The notes under the pieces were generated by a model that saw only the letters and a program-made list of their open reading frames with translations, had not been told where the DNA came from and did not search any database. From Rhodovulum sulfidophilum DSM 1374 (lineage in GTDB: Bacteria; Pseudomonadota; Alphaproteobacteria; Rhodobacterales; Rhodobacteraceae), in the NCBI RefSeq assembly GCF_001633165.1, contig NZ_CP015418.1, forward strand, positions 1,344,501 through 1,408,500: 64,000 nt of DNA. Reading direction: 5' to 3'. The position numbers and the translations under genes are program-made. Positions 9,325 through 21,002 of this stretch are shown one piece after another. Positions within the stretch are counted from its first letter, which is position 1. Every line of letters begins with the position of its first letter.

Positions 9325-10464
9325 ATGGCAACGCCCATGACGACATTCGGTTTCACTCTTCATGCCTCGGACGGGGAGGCGCGCAGCGGCGCCATCTCGA
9401 CCCCGCGCGGGCAGATCCGCACCCCCGCCTTCATGCCGGTGGGCACCGCCGGCACGGTCAAGGCCATGCTGCCCGAAAGCGTTGCCGCGACCGGCGCCGA
9501 CATCCTGCTGGGCAATACCTATCACCTGATGCTGCGGCCCGGGGCCGAGCGGGTGGCCCGTCTCGGAGGGTTGCACGGCTTCATGCATTGGGACAAGCCC
9601 ATCCTCACCGATTCCGGCGGCTTCCAGGTGATGAGCCTTGCCGGGCTTAGGAAGATGTCGGAGGAGGGGGTCCGCTTCAAGTCGCATATCGACGGCTCGA
9701 CCCATGTCCTGAGCCCAGAGCGCAGCATGGAGATCCAGCGCCTGCTGGGGTCCGACATCGTGATGTGCTTCGACGAATGCCCGGCGCTGCCCGCCTCGGA
9801 GGCCGAGGTCGCGCGCGCCATGCGGCTGTCGATGCGCTGGGCGGAACGCTCGAAACAGGCCTTCGGAGATCGCCCCGGCCATGCGCTGTTCGGGATCATG
9901 CAGGGCGGCGTCACCCGCGAGCTGCGCGAGGAATCGGCCCTTGCGCTGACGGATATCGGCTTCGACGGCTATGCGCTTGGCGGGCTTGCGGTGGGCGAGG
10001 GGCAGGAGGCGATGTTCGGCGTGCTCGATTATGCCACCGGCTTCCTGCCCGAGGACCGGCCGCGCTATCTGATGGGCGTGGGCAAGCCCGACGACATCGT
10101 CGGTGCGGTCGCGCGCGGCGTCGACATGATGGATTGCGTGCTGCCGTCGCGCTCGGGGCGGACCGGGCAGGTCTTCACCCGGCGCGGCGTGGTCAACATC
10201 AAGAACGCCCGCCATGCCGACGATCCGCGCCCGCTGGACGAGGCCTGCCAGTGCCCGGCCTGCCGCAATTATTCGCGCGCCTATCTGCATCATGTGTTCC
10301 GGGCGCAGGAGATCATCTCGTCGATGCTCTTGACCTGGCATAACCTGCATTATTTTCAGGAACTGATGGCAGAGATGCGCGCGGCCATCGCCGGAGGCCG
10401 GTTCACGGACTGGCAGGCCGGTTTCCATGCGGCACGCGCCGAGGGCGATATCGAGCCGCTCTGA
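9325..10464 (+). CDS. tgt: Queuine tRNA-ribosyltransferase (tRNA-guanine transglycosylase)
   Basis: A 379-residue enzyme that exchanges the wobble guanine of tRNAs with GUN anticodons for preQ1 in queuosine synthesis. Motifs include [27 protein letters not shown] containing the general-base Asp, [22 protein letters not shown] with the nucleophile Asp, and the zinc site [16 protein letters not shown] near residues 307-325. Length matches the family. ATG 9325 is the longest start; ATG 9337 (MTTFGFTL) is equally possible as neither has a strong ribosome binding site. Confidence 0.96.
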   Translation: MATPMTTFGFTLHASDGEARSGAISTPRGQIRTPAFMPVGTAGTVKAMLPESVAATGADILLGNTYHLMLRPGAERVARLGGLHGFMHWDKPILTDSGGFQVMSLAGLRKMSEEGVRFKSHIDGSTHVLSPERSMEIQRLLGSDIVMCFDECPALPASEAEVARAMRLSMRWAERSKQAFGDRPGHALFGIMQGGVTRELREESALALTDIGFDGYALGGLAVGEGQEAMFGVLDYATGFLPEDRPRYLMGVGKPDDIVGAVARGVDMMDCVLPSRSGRTGQVFTRRGVVNIKNARHADDPRPLDEACQCPACRNYSRAYLHHVFRAQEIISSMLLTWHNLHYFQELMAEMRAAIAGGRFTDWQAGFHAARAEGDIEPL

Positions 10465-10699
10465 CCGGGGATGCCGCCGGGCACGGGCGGGCGCGGTGTT
10501 TACCTTGCCCCGGTTTTGCGTTGCCGCTGCCCGGCTGTGCGCTTGCGCGCAGCGCGCCGTGCAGGCATTCTGGGCGCCGGTTGAAGGCGGGCAGGTTGAA
10601 TCGGTCAAGAATTGCCCCAGATAAAGTGACCAGACCGGGGACGGCCGAGCGCTGCCGATGATCGGGGCCGGTAGCCGTCCAGCGAAACAAGGATACCCC

Positions 10700-13111
<2,412 letters not shown>

Positions 13112-13145
13112 CGCGGCCGCGCCGGGGCACGGCCAGATGACCAAG

Positions 13146-13173
13146 GACGCGCCCCCCGCGGGCGCGTCTTTTT
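13146..13173 (+). terminator. Intrinsic terminator after lon
   Basis: A 9-bp GC-rich stem, GACGCGCCC (13146-13154) with GGGCGCGTC (13160-13168), encloses a 5-base loop and is followed at once by TTTTT. It lies 35 bases after the lon stop and before tRNA-Val. Confidence 0.85.
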
Positions 13174-13281
13174 CGTTCCGGGCGATGGGGGCGGCGCCCC
13201 GGAACATGCCTGAAAAAGCTGCGGGCAATTCTCCTCGACCCTCTTGCAAAGCTCGGCGGGTGCGGATAACAAGCGCGCCAC

Positions 13282-13356
13282 GGGTGATTAGCTCAGTGGT
13301 AGAGCGCTTCGTTCACATCGAAGATGTCAGGAGTTCGAATCTCTTATCACCCACCA
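13282..13356 (+). tRNA. tRNA-Val (anticodon CAC)
   Basis: The sequence folds as a cloverleaf: acceptor GGGTGAT pairs with ATCACCC, the anticodon stem is CTTCG/CGAAG with loop TTCACAT giving anticodon CAC (reads GTG, valine), the T-loop is GTTCGAATC, and CCA (13354-13356) is encoded. A degenerate tyrosine integrase lies immediately beyond its 3' end on the opposite strand, so the 3' part of this gene is probably an integration site. Confidence 0.95.
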
Positions 13357-13371
13357 TCTTTCCAATGGTTT

Positions 13372-13990
13372 GTGTTGATTTTGCAAAGCGCGCCCAGGTC
13401 CCATGAACCTTGCGGAGCGTCGTGAAGTCCGGAACATCCGCTGCGCGGCGCAACTGGCTTGGCGAGTCCCAAGCATGAACGCGCGCTGTCACCAAGACGT
13501 TTTGAATGTTCCAGATACTGGCTGATCTCGCTTATCGGCACGCCCGCCTCGGCCATGTGGACGGCGGAAGTCTGCCGGAGAAAATGGGGTGATACGTCCT
13601 TGAGGCAGGCCGAATTAACGGCGCGCTGCCCCCCTTTCGGATCCACGTTACCGGTGCTCCGGCTCATTCGATCACATGGTCGCTCAGCGCGGCCTCTTTC
13701 GCAGGCATCAGCGCCGCGCGCGCCCCGAAATTCATCGGGACCACGGCGCGCCCCTTTCTCGGGCCCGTGGCTTCTCTGCACAGATCAGTCTGACCACGAG
13801 CCTGATATGCGGGTCGCATTCCGCCGCCAGAAGCTTGTCGATTTCCGCCTGGGTGAGGTGGCGATCTCGCGGGGCAGGTTTCGGCGGTTTCTCGATATGC
13901 GGAGCGTACTCGATCATGCGCATTTTCACGGTCCAATTGAGGGCTGTGCGCAGGTGGCCCAGCTGGGTCCAGGACGCGCCGTCGCCTCTC
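13372..13990 (-). pseudogene. Degenerate tyrosine recombinase (phage/ICE integrase) next to tRNA-Val
   Basis: No single frame is open, but on the minus strand consecutive pieces of one tyrosine integrase can be read. They are TQLGHLRTALNWTVKMRMIE then PPKPAPRDRHLTQAEIDKLL (about 13730-13980), ATGPRKGRAVVPM and EAALSDHVIE in another frame (about 13665-13770), and LKDVSPHFLRQTSAVHMAEA / GVPISEISQYLEHS in a third (about 13500-13610). A last piece, AADVPDFTTLRKVHGTW, lies near 13385-13440. The box-II motif HxLRHT appears as HFLRQT, so a catalytic histidine is also lost. At least three frame breaks show it is inactive. Position and orientation are those of an integrase whose element entered the tRNA-Val gene. 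Confidence 0.8.
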
Positions 13991-14055
13991 GGCGCCTAAA
14001 GATCGAATGGAACACAGCCGCTTGCCCCTCCGGGCGTGCCGCGTTACCCCCGAGC

Positions 14056-15276
14056 ATGTCTACAACCTCTTCCCCCGATCCATTCAACGCGCTCGTCGAA
14101 GCGCTCGATCTGCCTCCGGTGAAGGACGGGCCCCTGAGCGGCGCGCGCTTCACGGTGAAGGACAATATCGACATCGCCGGGCATCGCACCTCGTTCGGCA
14201 GCCCCGCCTGGCGGGACACCCATCCCGCGCCGGTCCACAACGCCCTCTGCGTCGATCAGCTTCTTGCCGCCGGGGCGCACTGCGTGGGCAAGGCCGTCGC
14301 GGATGAACTCACCTATAGCCTGGATGGAGAAAGCCAGTTCTTCGGCACGCCGCAGAATGCCAAGGCGCCCGGGCGGGTTCCCGGTGGATCGTCGAGCGGT
14401 TCGGCCGCCTCCGTTGCCAACGGGCTGGCCGACTTCTCGATCGGCACCGATTCGGGCGGGTCTGTGCGCGTTCCGGCGAGCCTCTGCGGGATCTGGGGAA
14501 TGCGCCCCTCGCTGCATCGCATCTCCGAGGCCGGGGTGCTGCCCTTCATGCCGAGCGTCAGCACCGTGGGCATCCTTGCCGAGAGCCTTCCGCGTCTCGA
14601 AGCCGTGGCGCGTGTCCTGCTGCACAGCCAGACAACGCCGGTGACTGCGCCGCGCCGTCTGTTGGTGCTGAGCGACGCGGTCGAGCTTGCCCTGCCGCCC
14701 GTGCAGCAACAGCTGCGCGCCGCCCTGGACGAGATCGCCCGGCGCACCGGCCTTGTCGCGGAGCCGATCCGCTTTGCCGAGCTCGTCGGCGAAGACGTGG
14801 CCCTGAGCGATTGCAATCTGAAGGCGCTGCGCGATCTGCAGACGGCGGAATTCCAGAGCACGGTCGGCAACTGGATCGAGGCGACCCGGCCCGAGCTGGG
14901 CGCGACCTTCACCCTGGCCTATGGCAATGTGCAGCACTTCGACCGGATCGCCGCGCTGGAAAGCCTGACGCGAAGCGAGCGGCTCTTCCAGCAGATCAAC
15001 GCAGCGCTTCCCCCTGGCACGATCATCTGCTTCCCGACCACGCCGACCGCGGCGCCACTGAAAGGGTCGCTTGACACGCTCGAGGCGGTGACGGCGTTCT
15101 ACGATCCGACGATGACCCTCACGGCGTTCTCCGGAGTTGCCCGTCTTCCCGAGATCTCGGCACCGCTGCTGACGGTCGAAGGTTGCCCGGTCGGCATGTC
15201 CTTCGCCGCCGGGCATTACCAGGACGAATCTCTTTTGGTGACTCTGTCGGAGCTTCTCGGCCCGCAAGGCAGTTGA
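14056..15276 (+). CDS. Amidase (amidase signature family)
   Basis: A 406-residue amidase-signature hydrolase. The catalytic lysine sits in FTVKDNIDIAGHRT (about residue 34). The signature is GRVPGGSSSGSAASVANG followed by FSIGTDSGGSVRVPASLCG, which supplies the cis-Ser and Ser nucleophile of the Ser-cisSer-Lys triad. It is shorter than GatA (about 480) and no gatB or gatC is near, so it is a free-standing amidase of unknown substrate. The N-terminus at ATG 14056 fits the short family form; the open frame upstream overlaps the integrase remnant. The gene lies between integrase debris and an IS110 fragment, so it may be island cargo. Confidence 0.85.
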   Translation: MSTTSSPDPFNALVEALDLPPVKDGPLSGARFTVKDNIDIAGHRTSFGSPAWRDTHPAPVHNALCVDQLLAAGAHCVGKAVADELTYSLDGESQFFGTPQNAKAPGRVPGGSSSGSAASVANGLADFSIGTDSGGSVRVPASLCGIWGMRPSLHRISEAGVLPFMPSVSTVGILAESLPRLEAVARVLLHSQTTPVTAPRRLLVLSDAVELALPPVQQQLRAALDEIARRTGLVAEPIRFAELVGEDVALSDCNLKALRDLQTAEFQSTVGNWIEATRPELGATFTLAYGNVQHFDRIAALESLTRSERLFQQINAALPPGTIICFPTTPTAAPLKGSLDTLEAVTAFYDPTMTLTAFSGVARLPEISAPLLTVEGCPVGMSFAAGHYQDESLLVTLSELLGPQGS

Positions 15277-15412
15277 AAGCCGACTGGAATAGATCATTAC
15301 ACCGACCGGAGAGCCCGCGCCGCGAGACGTGGATGGCGGCGCTGGTTGGTCTGCTCTGTCAAAACACCGCGATCCGAGGTGGGGTCGCAACAATCCGATT
15401 TGTGAGGCGGTC

Positions 15413-15763
15413 ATGTCGGAGATTGTCACGGTCGGGCTGGACCTCTCGCAAGACCTGTTCCAGGTCCATGGTGCTGACGGCGAAGGCAATGCTGTCTTGC
15501 GCAAGAAGCTCGGGAGGGCTCAGGTGCTCGAGTTCTTCGCCAGTTTGTCGCCTTGTCTGGTGGCGATGGAGGCCTGGTGTGGTGTGCATTTCCGGTGGCG
15601 GAAGCTGGCAACGCTGGGTCACGACATCTGCCTCATCCCGCCCGCCCATGTGAAGCCCTTCATCAAGCGCCAGAAAAATGATGCGGCTGACGCGGAGGCG
15701 ATCTGCGAGGCAGTTCATAGACCGAACCTGCGTTTCGTGCCCGTGAAGAGCGAGGAAACGCAG
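15413..15763 (+). pseudogene. IS110-family transposase, N-terminal fragment
   Basis: The first about 117 codons of an IS110-type DEDD transposase: MSEIVTVGLDLSQDLFQVHG with the first catalytic Asp, LVAMEAWCGVHF, and PPAHVKPFIKRQKNDAADAE with the conserved KxDxxDA region. The frame continues after KSEETQ into unrelated sequence (GVGLPPSGG...), whereas complete IS110 transposases are about 320-400 residues. The C-terminal catalytic serine domain is absent. The break at about 15763 marks a deletion or insertion joint with the IS903-group remnant to the right. Confidence 0.8.
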
Positions 15764-15840
15764 GGGGTTGGCCTGCCCCCATCGGGTGGGCCGATTTCAG
15801 TGTTAGTGCATGACGGGTCTTTGAGCTACGGTTGGGGTGG
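15764..15840. other. Unassigned junction between two IS fragments
   Basis: This 77-base stretch separates the broken IS110 gene from the truncated end of the second IS903-group transposase. It matches neither element in frame. It contains CTGCCCCCATCGGGTGGG, which may belong to the end of a third element, but no terminal inverted repeat can be established by eye. Confidence 0.3.
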
Positions 15841-16403
15841 TCGGCGATACGGACCTGAAGCTCGGCGACCTGTCGGTCGAAGTCCCGTGCCATGAGGCGC
15901 TGTCCCAGCAGTTTCACACAGTGCATCTTCGTCTCGACACGGCTTCGGCGGTGGTATCCGCTCCATCGTCGCCAGAGGGCACGACCGAGGTATTTCGATG
16001 CCCGCAGTGCTTCGTTTCGTGCGACCGCGCCGGCGGTGACTGTCTTCCACGGTTTGGCGTTCTTGCTGGGCGGAATGACAGCGTGGGCGCCGCGGTCAGT
16101 AATGGCATCGTGGCATTTGCGGGTGTCGCAGGCACCGTCGGCGGTGACGCTGCCGATCTGCTCGTGCGCCGGGATCTGTTTGAGCAGGTCGGGTAACGAT
16201 GTGGCTCCCTGTGATCTCCACGGCCCGAATTGAACCCGCGATACGGTATGTTCACAGTCAGGGTCTTCTGGCGGCGGGACAGGGTGCTGAAGTCAGGCGC
16301 CGTCCAGTCGAGGCCAACCAGCTGCAGCAGGCTCTCGACGAAGCCGGTCGTCTGCCTGAGCGCCATGCCGAATAGCACCTTCATCGAAAGGCACGTCTGG
16401 GTA
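15841..16403 (-). pseudogene. IS5-family (IS903 group) transposase remnant, copy B
   Basis: On the minus strand this reads QTCLSMKVLFGMALRQTTGF, then ESLLQLVGLDWTAPDFSTL and SRRQKTLTVNIPYRG. It then jumps to IRAVEITGSHI and, after a frameshift, to VTADGACDTRKCHDAITDRG, KPWKTVTAGAVARNEALRAS and KMHCVKLLGQRLMARDFDRQ. The central part with the first catalytic Asp (LLIDSTG in relatives) is deleted, a second small deletion shifts the frame, and the C-terminus stops at VAELQVRIA. It differs in many residues from copy A, to which it is joined at about 16403, so the two are distinct elements rather than a duplication. Confidence 0.8.
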
Positions 16404-17041
16404 TGATCCCGTTGGCGCCTCGGTCGATAATCGCGCTATGGCACCGGCGCGTGTCATAGGCACCATCCGCGGTGACGGTATCACTCGGTTCGTCTGGCGG
16501 GATCTGCTTCAGCAGTTCCGGCAGCAAGGGGTTGTCTCCCTGGCGGCTCGAAGTGAACTCGAGCGCGCGGACATCGCCCGTGCCCGCGTCCCCGGCGATA
16601 TGGACCTTGCGCCATTGCCTGCGGCGCGACGCACCATGCTGGCGAACCTGCCACTCGCCGTCGCCTCGGAATTTGATGCCGGTGCTATCGATCAGGAGGT
16701 TCAGCGGCTGCCCGGATGCACGATAAGGGATCTGAACCGCGATCCGCGCCTGGCGTCGGCAGAGCGTCGAACAATCCGGCACCGACCAATCGAGCCCGGC
16801 CATCCGGATCAGGCTTTCGACCAGCCCGGCCGTCTGGCGAAGCGGAAGACCGAAGAGAACTTTCAGCGTCAAGAAGGTCTGGATCGCGGCATCCGAGAAG
16901 GTCTCGGGTCGTCCCGGACTTCTCCGCGTGCCAGACCATGTCGGGATCAAACCACACCGACAGCGAGCCTCGCTTACGCAGCGAGGCTTTGCAGGCTGAC
17001 CAGTTCGGCGTGCGATAGCGGGGAAAGGTGGGCTTCGGCAT
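16404..17041 (-). pseudogene. IS5-family (IS903 group) transposase remnant, copy A
   Basis: The N-terminus starts at ATG 17041 with MPKPTFPRYRTPNWSACKAS and LSVWFDPDMVWHAEKSG. A frameshift near 16925 moves reading to GRPETFSDAAIQTFLTLKVL, VGLDW-type LIRMAGLDWSVPDCSTLCRR, NLLIDSTGIKFRGDGEWQVR with the first catalytic Asp, and VTADGAYDTRRCHSAI with the second. The frame is lost after RGANGIIP where copy B begins. The C-terminal catalytic Glu region is therefore missing and the gene cannot make an active transposase. The left terminus of the element is probably near 17103. Confidence 0.8.
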
Positions 17042-17079
17042 GTGCCTCACCTGCATTGATGGATTCGCTAAGGGAATCC

Positions 17080-17103
17080 ATACCGAGATCTGCAACAACG
17101 CCC
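17080..17103 (-). repeat. Probable left terminal inverted repeat of IS copy A
   Basis: Read on the minus strand from 17103 this gives GGGCGTTGTTGCAGATCTCG, which has the G(G)C.TTGTTGCA form of IS5/IS903-type ends and lies about 60 bases before the transposase start. The matching right end is not present because both elements are truncated. Confidence 0.45.
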
Positions 17104-17337
17104 GAACAGCTGCTCGTTGACCCGTCGGATACGGGAACTTAACCCTCAGACAAGTAAGCCGAGTCCACGGCTCACATGCAGGTTGCATCATGTTCCCGGG
17201 TGCCGCGTAGCAGCGACATGCAATATATTTCAGACCTTAGGATTTATTGACAGCCAGTGAGCTGCCCCGCATCCTGACACTGTGAAATGTCGGCCCCGCC
17301 TGAGGAGAAAGCGGGTCCGGTTCAGGGAGGACATCCG

Positions 17338-18381
17338 ATGAAGACCCGTTATCTTGCGGCGGCAGCCGCCTCTTTTGTCGTGGCCAGCGCAGCCGGGGCC
17401 CTGGCCCAGGACGCCGATGCACCGTGGGAGCAGAGCCCGTTCCACTGCGAGCCGGGCGAGACCTATGTGATGAACGTGATGGTCTCGGGCGTGGAATACT
17501 GGTTCCCGGTCTACGAGATGTTCAAGCAGGCGGCGCACCAGTTCGGCTGCGAGACGGATTACACCGGCACGCCGGAATATGACGTCAACAAGCAGATCGC
17601 CACCTTCGAGCAGGCGCTGGCCAGGCAGCCCGCGGGCATCCTGCTGCATCCGATGAGCCCCGACCCCTTCGTCGAGCCGATCAACCGCGCCATCGAGCAG
17701 GGCACCGCCATCGTGACCTTTGCCGCCGACAGCCCCAATTCCAAGCGCGTCTCCTATGTGACCTCGGACAATTTCCGCGAGGGCCGCGTTGCCGCGCAGC
17801 AGATCGCCGAGGCCATGGGCGGCAAGGGCCAGTACGCCGTGCTGGAAAATCCCGGGCAGGACAACCACGACCGCCGCGTCGCCGCCTTCGTCGAAGAGAT
17901 GGAAACCAACTATCCCGACATGGAACTGGTCGGCCGTGCCTCGACCGGGCAGGACCCGAACAAGGCCTATCAGGCGGTGCTGAGCCTGGCGCAGGCCCAT
18001 CCGGATCTGGGCGCGGTGTTCATGCCCGAGGCGTCCTCGGCCATGGGGGCGGCGCAGGCGGCCAAGGAGGCGGGCGGCACCATCCGCGTCATGTCGGTGG
18101 ACGTGAATGCAAGCGTGCTCGACATGATCAAGGCGGGCGACATGTTCGGCGCGATCAACCCCAATCAGGGCGCCCAGGGCTATTACGGCTTCCTGCTGCT
18201 GTGGCTGGCCAAGCATCCCGAGCTGATCGACCCGATGAACGACCATGCCGAGGCCGGGTTCAACCCGATGGGGATCCCGATGCTCGACAACGGCTATTCG
18301 GTCGTGACGCAGGAGAATGCCGACAGCTTCTACTGGGACAAGTACCTCAAGAAGCGCGGTACCCGCGGCATCGAGGGCTGA
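17338..18381 (+). CDS. Sugar ABC transporter, periplasmic substrate-binding protein
   Basis: A 347-residue periplasmic binding protein of the ribose/AI-2 (type I PBP) class. The signal peptide is MKTRYLAAAAASFVVASAAG with cleavage at about ALA-QDAD. Mature motifs include VMVSGVEYWFPVYEMFKQAA, EQALARQPAGILLHPMSPD, VTFAADSPNSKRVSYVTSDN and RVMSVDVNASVLDMIKAGD, the usual lobe-crossing pattern. ATG 17338 has CAGGGAGGA 7 bases upstream; an upstream in-frame ATG at 17287 would displace the signal peptide. It is the first gene of the operon and is separated from the ATPase gene by a stable hairpin, as is common where the binding protein must be made in excess. Ligand is unknown; a polyol or pentose-type sugar is inferred from the enzymes downstream. 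Confidence 0.88.
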   Translation: MKTRYLAAAAASFVVASAAGALAQDADAPWEQSPFHCEPGETYVMNVMVSGVEYWFPVYEMFKQAAHQFGCETDYTGTPEYDVNKQIATFEQALARQPAGILLHPMSPDPFVEPINRAIEQGTAIVTFAADSPNSKRVSYVTSDNFREGRVAAQQIAEAMGGKGQYAVLENPGQDNHDRRVAAFVEEMETNYPDMELVGRASTGQDPNKAYQAVLSLAQAHPDLGAVFMPEASSAMGAAQAAKEAGGTIRVMSVDVNASVLDMIKAGDMFGAINPNQGAQGYYGFLLLWLAKHPELIDPMNDHAEAGFNPMGIPMLDNGYSVVTQENADSFYWDKYLKKRGTRGIEG

Positions 18382-18447
18382 CGCCCGCGCCAGGACCGCG
18401 CCAAGGCCGCGCCCGCACCTCCCCCCTTTGGCGGCGCGGTTCCTCGT

Positions 18448-18475
18448 CGGCGGATCGGTTTTTCCCGATCCGCCG
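18448..18475 (+). terminator. Intercistronic hairpin after the binding-protein gene
   Basis: An 11-bp perfect stem, CGGCGGATCGG (18448-18458) with CCGATCCGCCG (18465-18475), has a TTTTTC loop. No T-run follows, so it more likely stabilises the upstream mRNA or attenuates read-through than ends transcription. It sits in the only sizeable gap of the operon. Confidence 0.6.
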
Positions 18476-18504
18476 CACCTCCCCCGCATGATCCGGAGGT
18501 CGCC

Positions 18505-20001
18505 ATGCCGCCCCTTCTGCACCTGTCCAACATCGCGAAAAGCTTCGGCCCGGTAAGGGCGCTGCGCAACGTCTTCTTCGAATTGCGCGCCGGCGAGATC
18601 CACGCGCTGGCCGGCGAGAACGGCGCCGGCAAGTCCACCACGATGAAGATCGTCGATGGCATCCTGCAACCCGACGCCGGCGAGATCCGCATCGACGGCG
18701 AGCCGCGCCGCATCCGCTCGCCGCTGGAGGCGCAGGCGCTCGGTATCGGCTTCGTCCATCAGGAGATCGCGCTCTGCCCCGACGTGAGCGTAGCCGAGAA
18801 CATCTTCATGAGCGCCACGGCGACGCGGCGGGGCCTGATGGATTTCGCCGCACTGGAGCGCAAGGCAAGGACGGTGCTGGCAGAGCTTTGCGATGTCGAC
18901 CCGGCCGCCAAGGTGGGCGATCTGAGCATCTCGGACCAGCAGCTGGTCGAGATCGCCAAGGCGCTGACGCTGGACGCGCGCATCCTCATTCTCGACGAGC
19001 CGACCTCGGCGCTGACCGAGACCGAGACGGAAAAGCTGTTCCGCATCGTCCACCGGCTGCGCGAGCGGGGGCTCGGCATCATCCACATCTCGCACCGCAT
19101 GGCCGAGATATTCGAGCATTGCGACCGCGTCACGGTGTTCCGGGACGGCGCCTATGTCACCTGCCTCGATATTCCGCAGACCACGCCCCAGGAGGTGGTC
19201 AACAACATGGTCGGGCGCGAGATTTCCCATCTTTATCCCGACAAGGCCACCACGCCGCCGGGCCGCCCGCTGCTCGAGGTCGAGGGCGTTACCTGCGACG
19301 TGCTTCGCGATGTGTCGCTGACCCTGCGCGAGGGCGAGATCCTCGGCATCGGCGGGCTGATCGGTTCGGGCCGGTCCGAGCTGGCCAAGGCGATCTGCGG
19401 GTTGCGCCGCAGCGCCAAGACCGTGCGCCTGAATGGCGAGCCGGTCGAGATCCCCGATTTTTCCGCCGCGCTGGAGCGGGGCATGGTCTATGTTTCCGAG
19501 GACCGCAAGGGCGAGGGGCTGTTCCTCGACCTGCCGATCTCGCAGAACGTGTCGTCGCTGCGCCTCTCGCAGGTGACCAAGGCGGGCCTTGTCGACCGCG
19601 CGGCGGAACTGGCTCAGGCCGAGACGCTGGGCCGGAGGCTCCGGCTCAAGGCCGGCCGGCCCGAGGACCCGCCGAGCACGCTGTCGGGCGGCAACCAGCA
19701 GAAGGTGGCGCTGGCGCGGATGCTGTCGGTGAACCCGAAGGTGGTCTTCCTCGACGAGCCGACGCGCGGCGTCGATGTCGGCGCCAAATCCGAGATCCAT
19801 GCCATCCTGCGCGAGCTGTGCGACCAGGGGGTCGGCATCGTGGTGATCTCGTCCGAACTGCCCGAGCTGATCGGGCTCAGCGACCGCATCGTCGTCCTGC
19901 ATGAGGGCGAGATGACCGGAGAGCTGGGCTCTGACGAGATGACCGAAGAGGCGATCATCCATCTTGCCTCGGGCCTGCATATTCAAGGAGACGCAGCATG
20001 A
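18505..20001 (+). CDS. Sugar ABC transporter, double-domain ATPase (RbsA/LsrA type)
   Basis: A 498-residue protein with two ABC domains in tandem. The first has Walker A GENGAGKSTTMKI, signature LSISDQQLVEIAKAL and Walker B ILILDEPTSALT. The second starts near residue 255, lacks a perfect Walker A (GLIGSGRSELAKA), and has the signature LSGGNQQKVALARML and VVFLDEPTRGVDVGAK. This asymmetric arrangement is standard for carbohydrate importers of the CUT2 class. It overlaps the permease gene by four bases (ATGA). Confidence 0.93.
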   Translation: MPPLLHLSNIAKSFGPVRALRNVFFELRAGEIHALAGENGAGKSTTMKIVDGILQPDAGEIRIDGEPRRIRSPLEAQALGIGFVHQEIALCPDVSVAENIFMSATATRRGLMDFAALERKARTVLAELCDVDPAAKVGDLSISDQQLVEIAKALTLDARILILDEPTSALTETETEKLFRIVHRLRERGLGIIHISHRMAEIFEHCDRVTVFRDGAYVTCLDIPQTTPQEVVNNMVGREISHLYPDKATTPPGRPLLEVEGVTCDVLRDVSLTLREGEILGIGGLIGSGRSELAKAICGLRRSAKTVRLNGEPVEIPDFSAALERGMVYVSEDRKGEGLFLDLPISQNVSSLRLSQVTKAGLVDRAAELAQAETLGRRLRLKAGRPEDPPSTLSGGNQQKVALARMLSVNPKVVFLDEPTRGVDVGAKSEIHAILRELCDQGVGIVVISSELPELIGLSDRIVVLHEGEMTGELGSDEMTEEAIIHLASGLHIQGDAA

Positions 20002-21002
20002 GCGAGACCAGCCTTTCCGGCGGCATGACCCAGACCCGCCGCGACCCGGGCCCCCTGCGCAGGCTGGCGGGGATGCGCGAGATGGGGCTCTTGTGCATCA
20101 TCCTCGCGCTCTGCGTGGTGATGAGCTTTGCCAGCCCGTATTTCCTGACCTGGTCGAATTTCCGGACCATCTTCCTGAGCTTCTCGATCGAGGGGATCGT
20201 GGTCATCGGCATGACCCTGCTGCTGATCGTCGGCGGGCTCGACCTGTCGGTCGGCTCGGTGGTCTGCCTGGCGATGGTCGTCGCGGGCAAGCTGTTCCTG
20301 ATGGGGCTCGACCCCTGGCTCGCCTCGGCCGCGGGGGTCGCGGCGGCGGCGGCTGTCGGCGCGGCGATGGGGCTGTTCGTGGTGCGCGTTGGGTTGTCGC
20401 ATTTCATCGCGTCGCTGGCGGCCATGGTGATCGTGCGCGGCCTGTGCCTGCTGATCACCAAGGGCACGCCGATGTCGCTGTTCTCGCTGCCGCCCGAATT
20501 CAAGTTCGTCGGGCAGGGCAGCCTTGGCGGGCTGCCGGTCGTAGTGGTGATCTTCGTGGTGCTGGCGGTCGTCTTCGACTTCCTGCTGCGGCGCTCGGCA
20601 CGGTTCCGGACCATCATCTACACCGGCTCCAACGAACAGGCCGCCGAATATTCCGGCATCCGCACCAAGCGCGTGATCTTCTGGGTGACGGTGCTGTGCT
20701 CGACCCTAACCGGCCTCGCGGGCGTGATCTTCATGGCGCGCTTCGGCTCGGCCACGCCGCAATTCGGCGTCGGCATGGAGCTGAACGTCATCGCGGCCGC
20801 GGTGATCGGGGGCGCTTCGCTGAAGGGCGGGCAGGGCTCGATCTTCGGTGCGGTGCTGGGGGTGGCGCTGTTGTCGCTGGTGACCTCGTCGCTGATCCTG
20901 CTCGATGTCAGCGTCTACATGCAGGACATGATCAAGGGCTGCATCCTGCTGGCGGCGGTCAGCTTCGACCATCTGATGAACAAGCGCGGCAAGCGGGGCT
21001 GA
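19998..21002 (+). CDS. Sugar ABC transporter permease (RbsC/LsrC type)
   Basis: A 334-residue BPD_transp_2 permease with about eight to ten membrane segments, for example GLLCIILALCVVMSFASPYF, VVIGMTLLLIVGGLDLSVGS and AAAVIGGASLKGGQGSIFGA. The last carries the EAA-like coupling region typical of RbsC. Only one permease gene is present, so the channel would be a homodimer, in contrast to the LsrC/LsrD pair of enteric AI-2 systems. It overlaps the upstream ATPase (ATGA) and its stop overlaps the regulator start by one base. Confidence 0.92.
   Translation: MSETSLSGGMTQTRRDPGPLRRLAGMREMGLLCIILALCVVMSFASPYFLTWSNFRTIFLSFSIEGIVVIGMTLLLIVGGLDLSVGSVVCLAMVVAGKLFLMGLDPWLASAAGVAAAAAVGAAMGLFVVRVGLSHFIASLAAMVIVRGLCLLITKGTPMSLFSLPPEFKFVGQGSLGGLPVVVVIFVVLAVVFDFLLRRSARFRTIIYTGSNEQAAEYSGIRTKRVIFWVTVLCSTLTGLAGVIFMARFGSATPQFGVGMELNVIAAAVIGGASLKGGQGSIFGAVLGVALLSLVTSSLILLDVSVYMQDMIKGCILLAAVSFDHLMNKRGKRG

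Noticed and set aside
14056..15276. Amidase as GatA of the tRNA-dependent amidotransferase
   Set aside because: It is only about 406 residues, with no gatB or gatC beside it, and it sits between mobile-element remnants.
17230..19986. Very long minus-strand open frame (about 918 codons) opposite the sugar transporter genes
   Set aside because: Its translation is low-complexity His/Arg/Gly/Leu-rich with no domain, and the plus strand encodes well-conserved proteins; it is a high-GC shadow frame.
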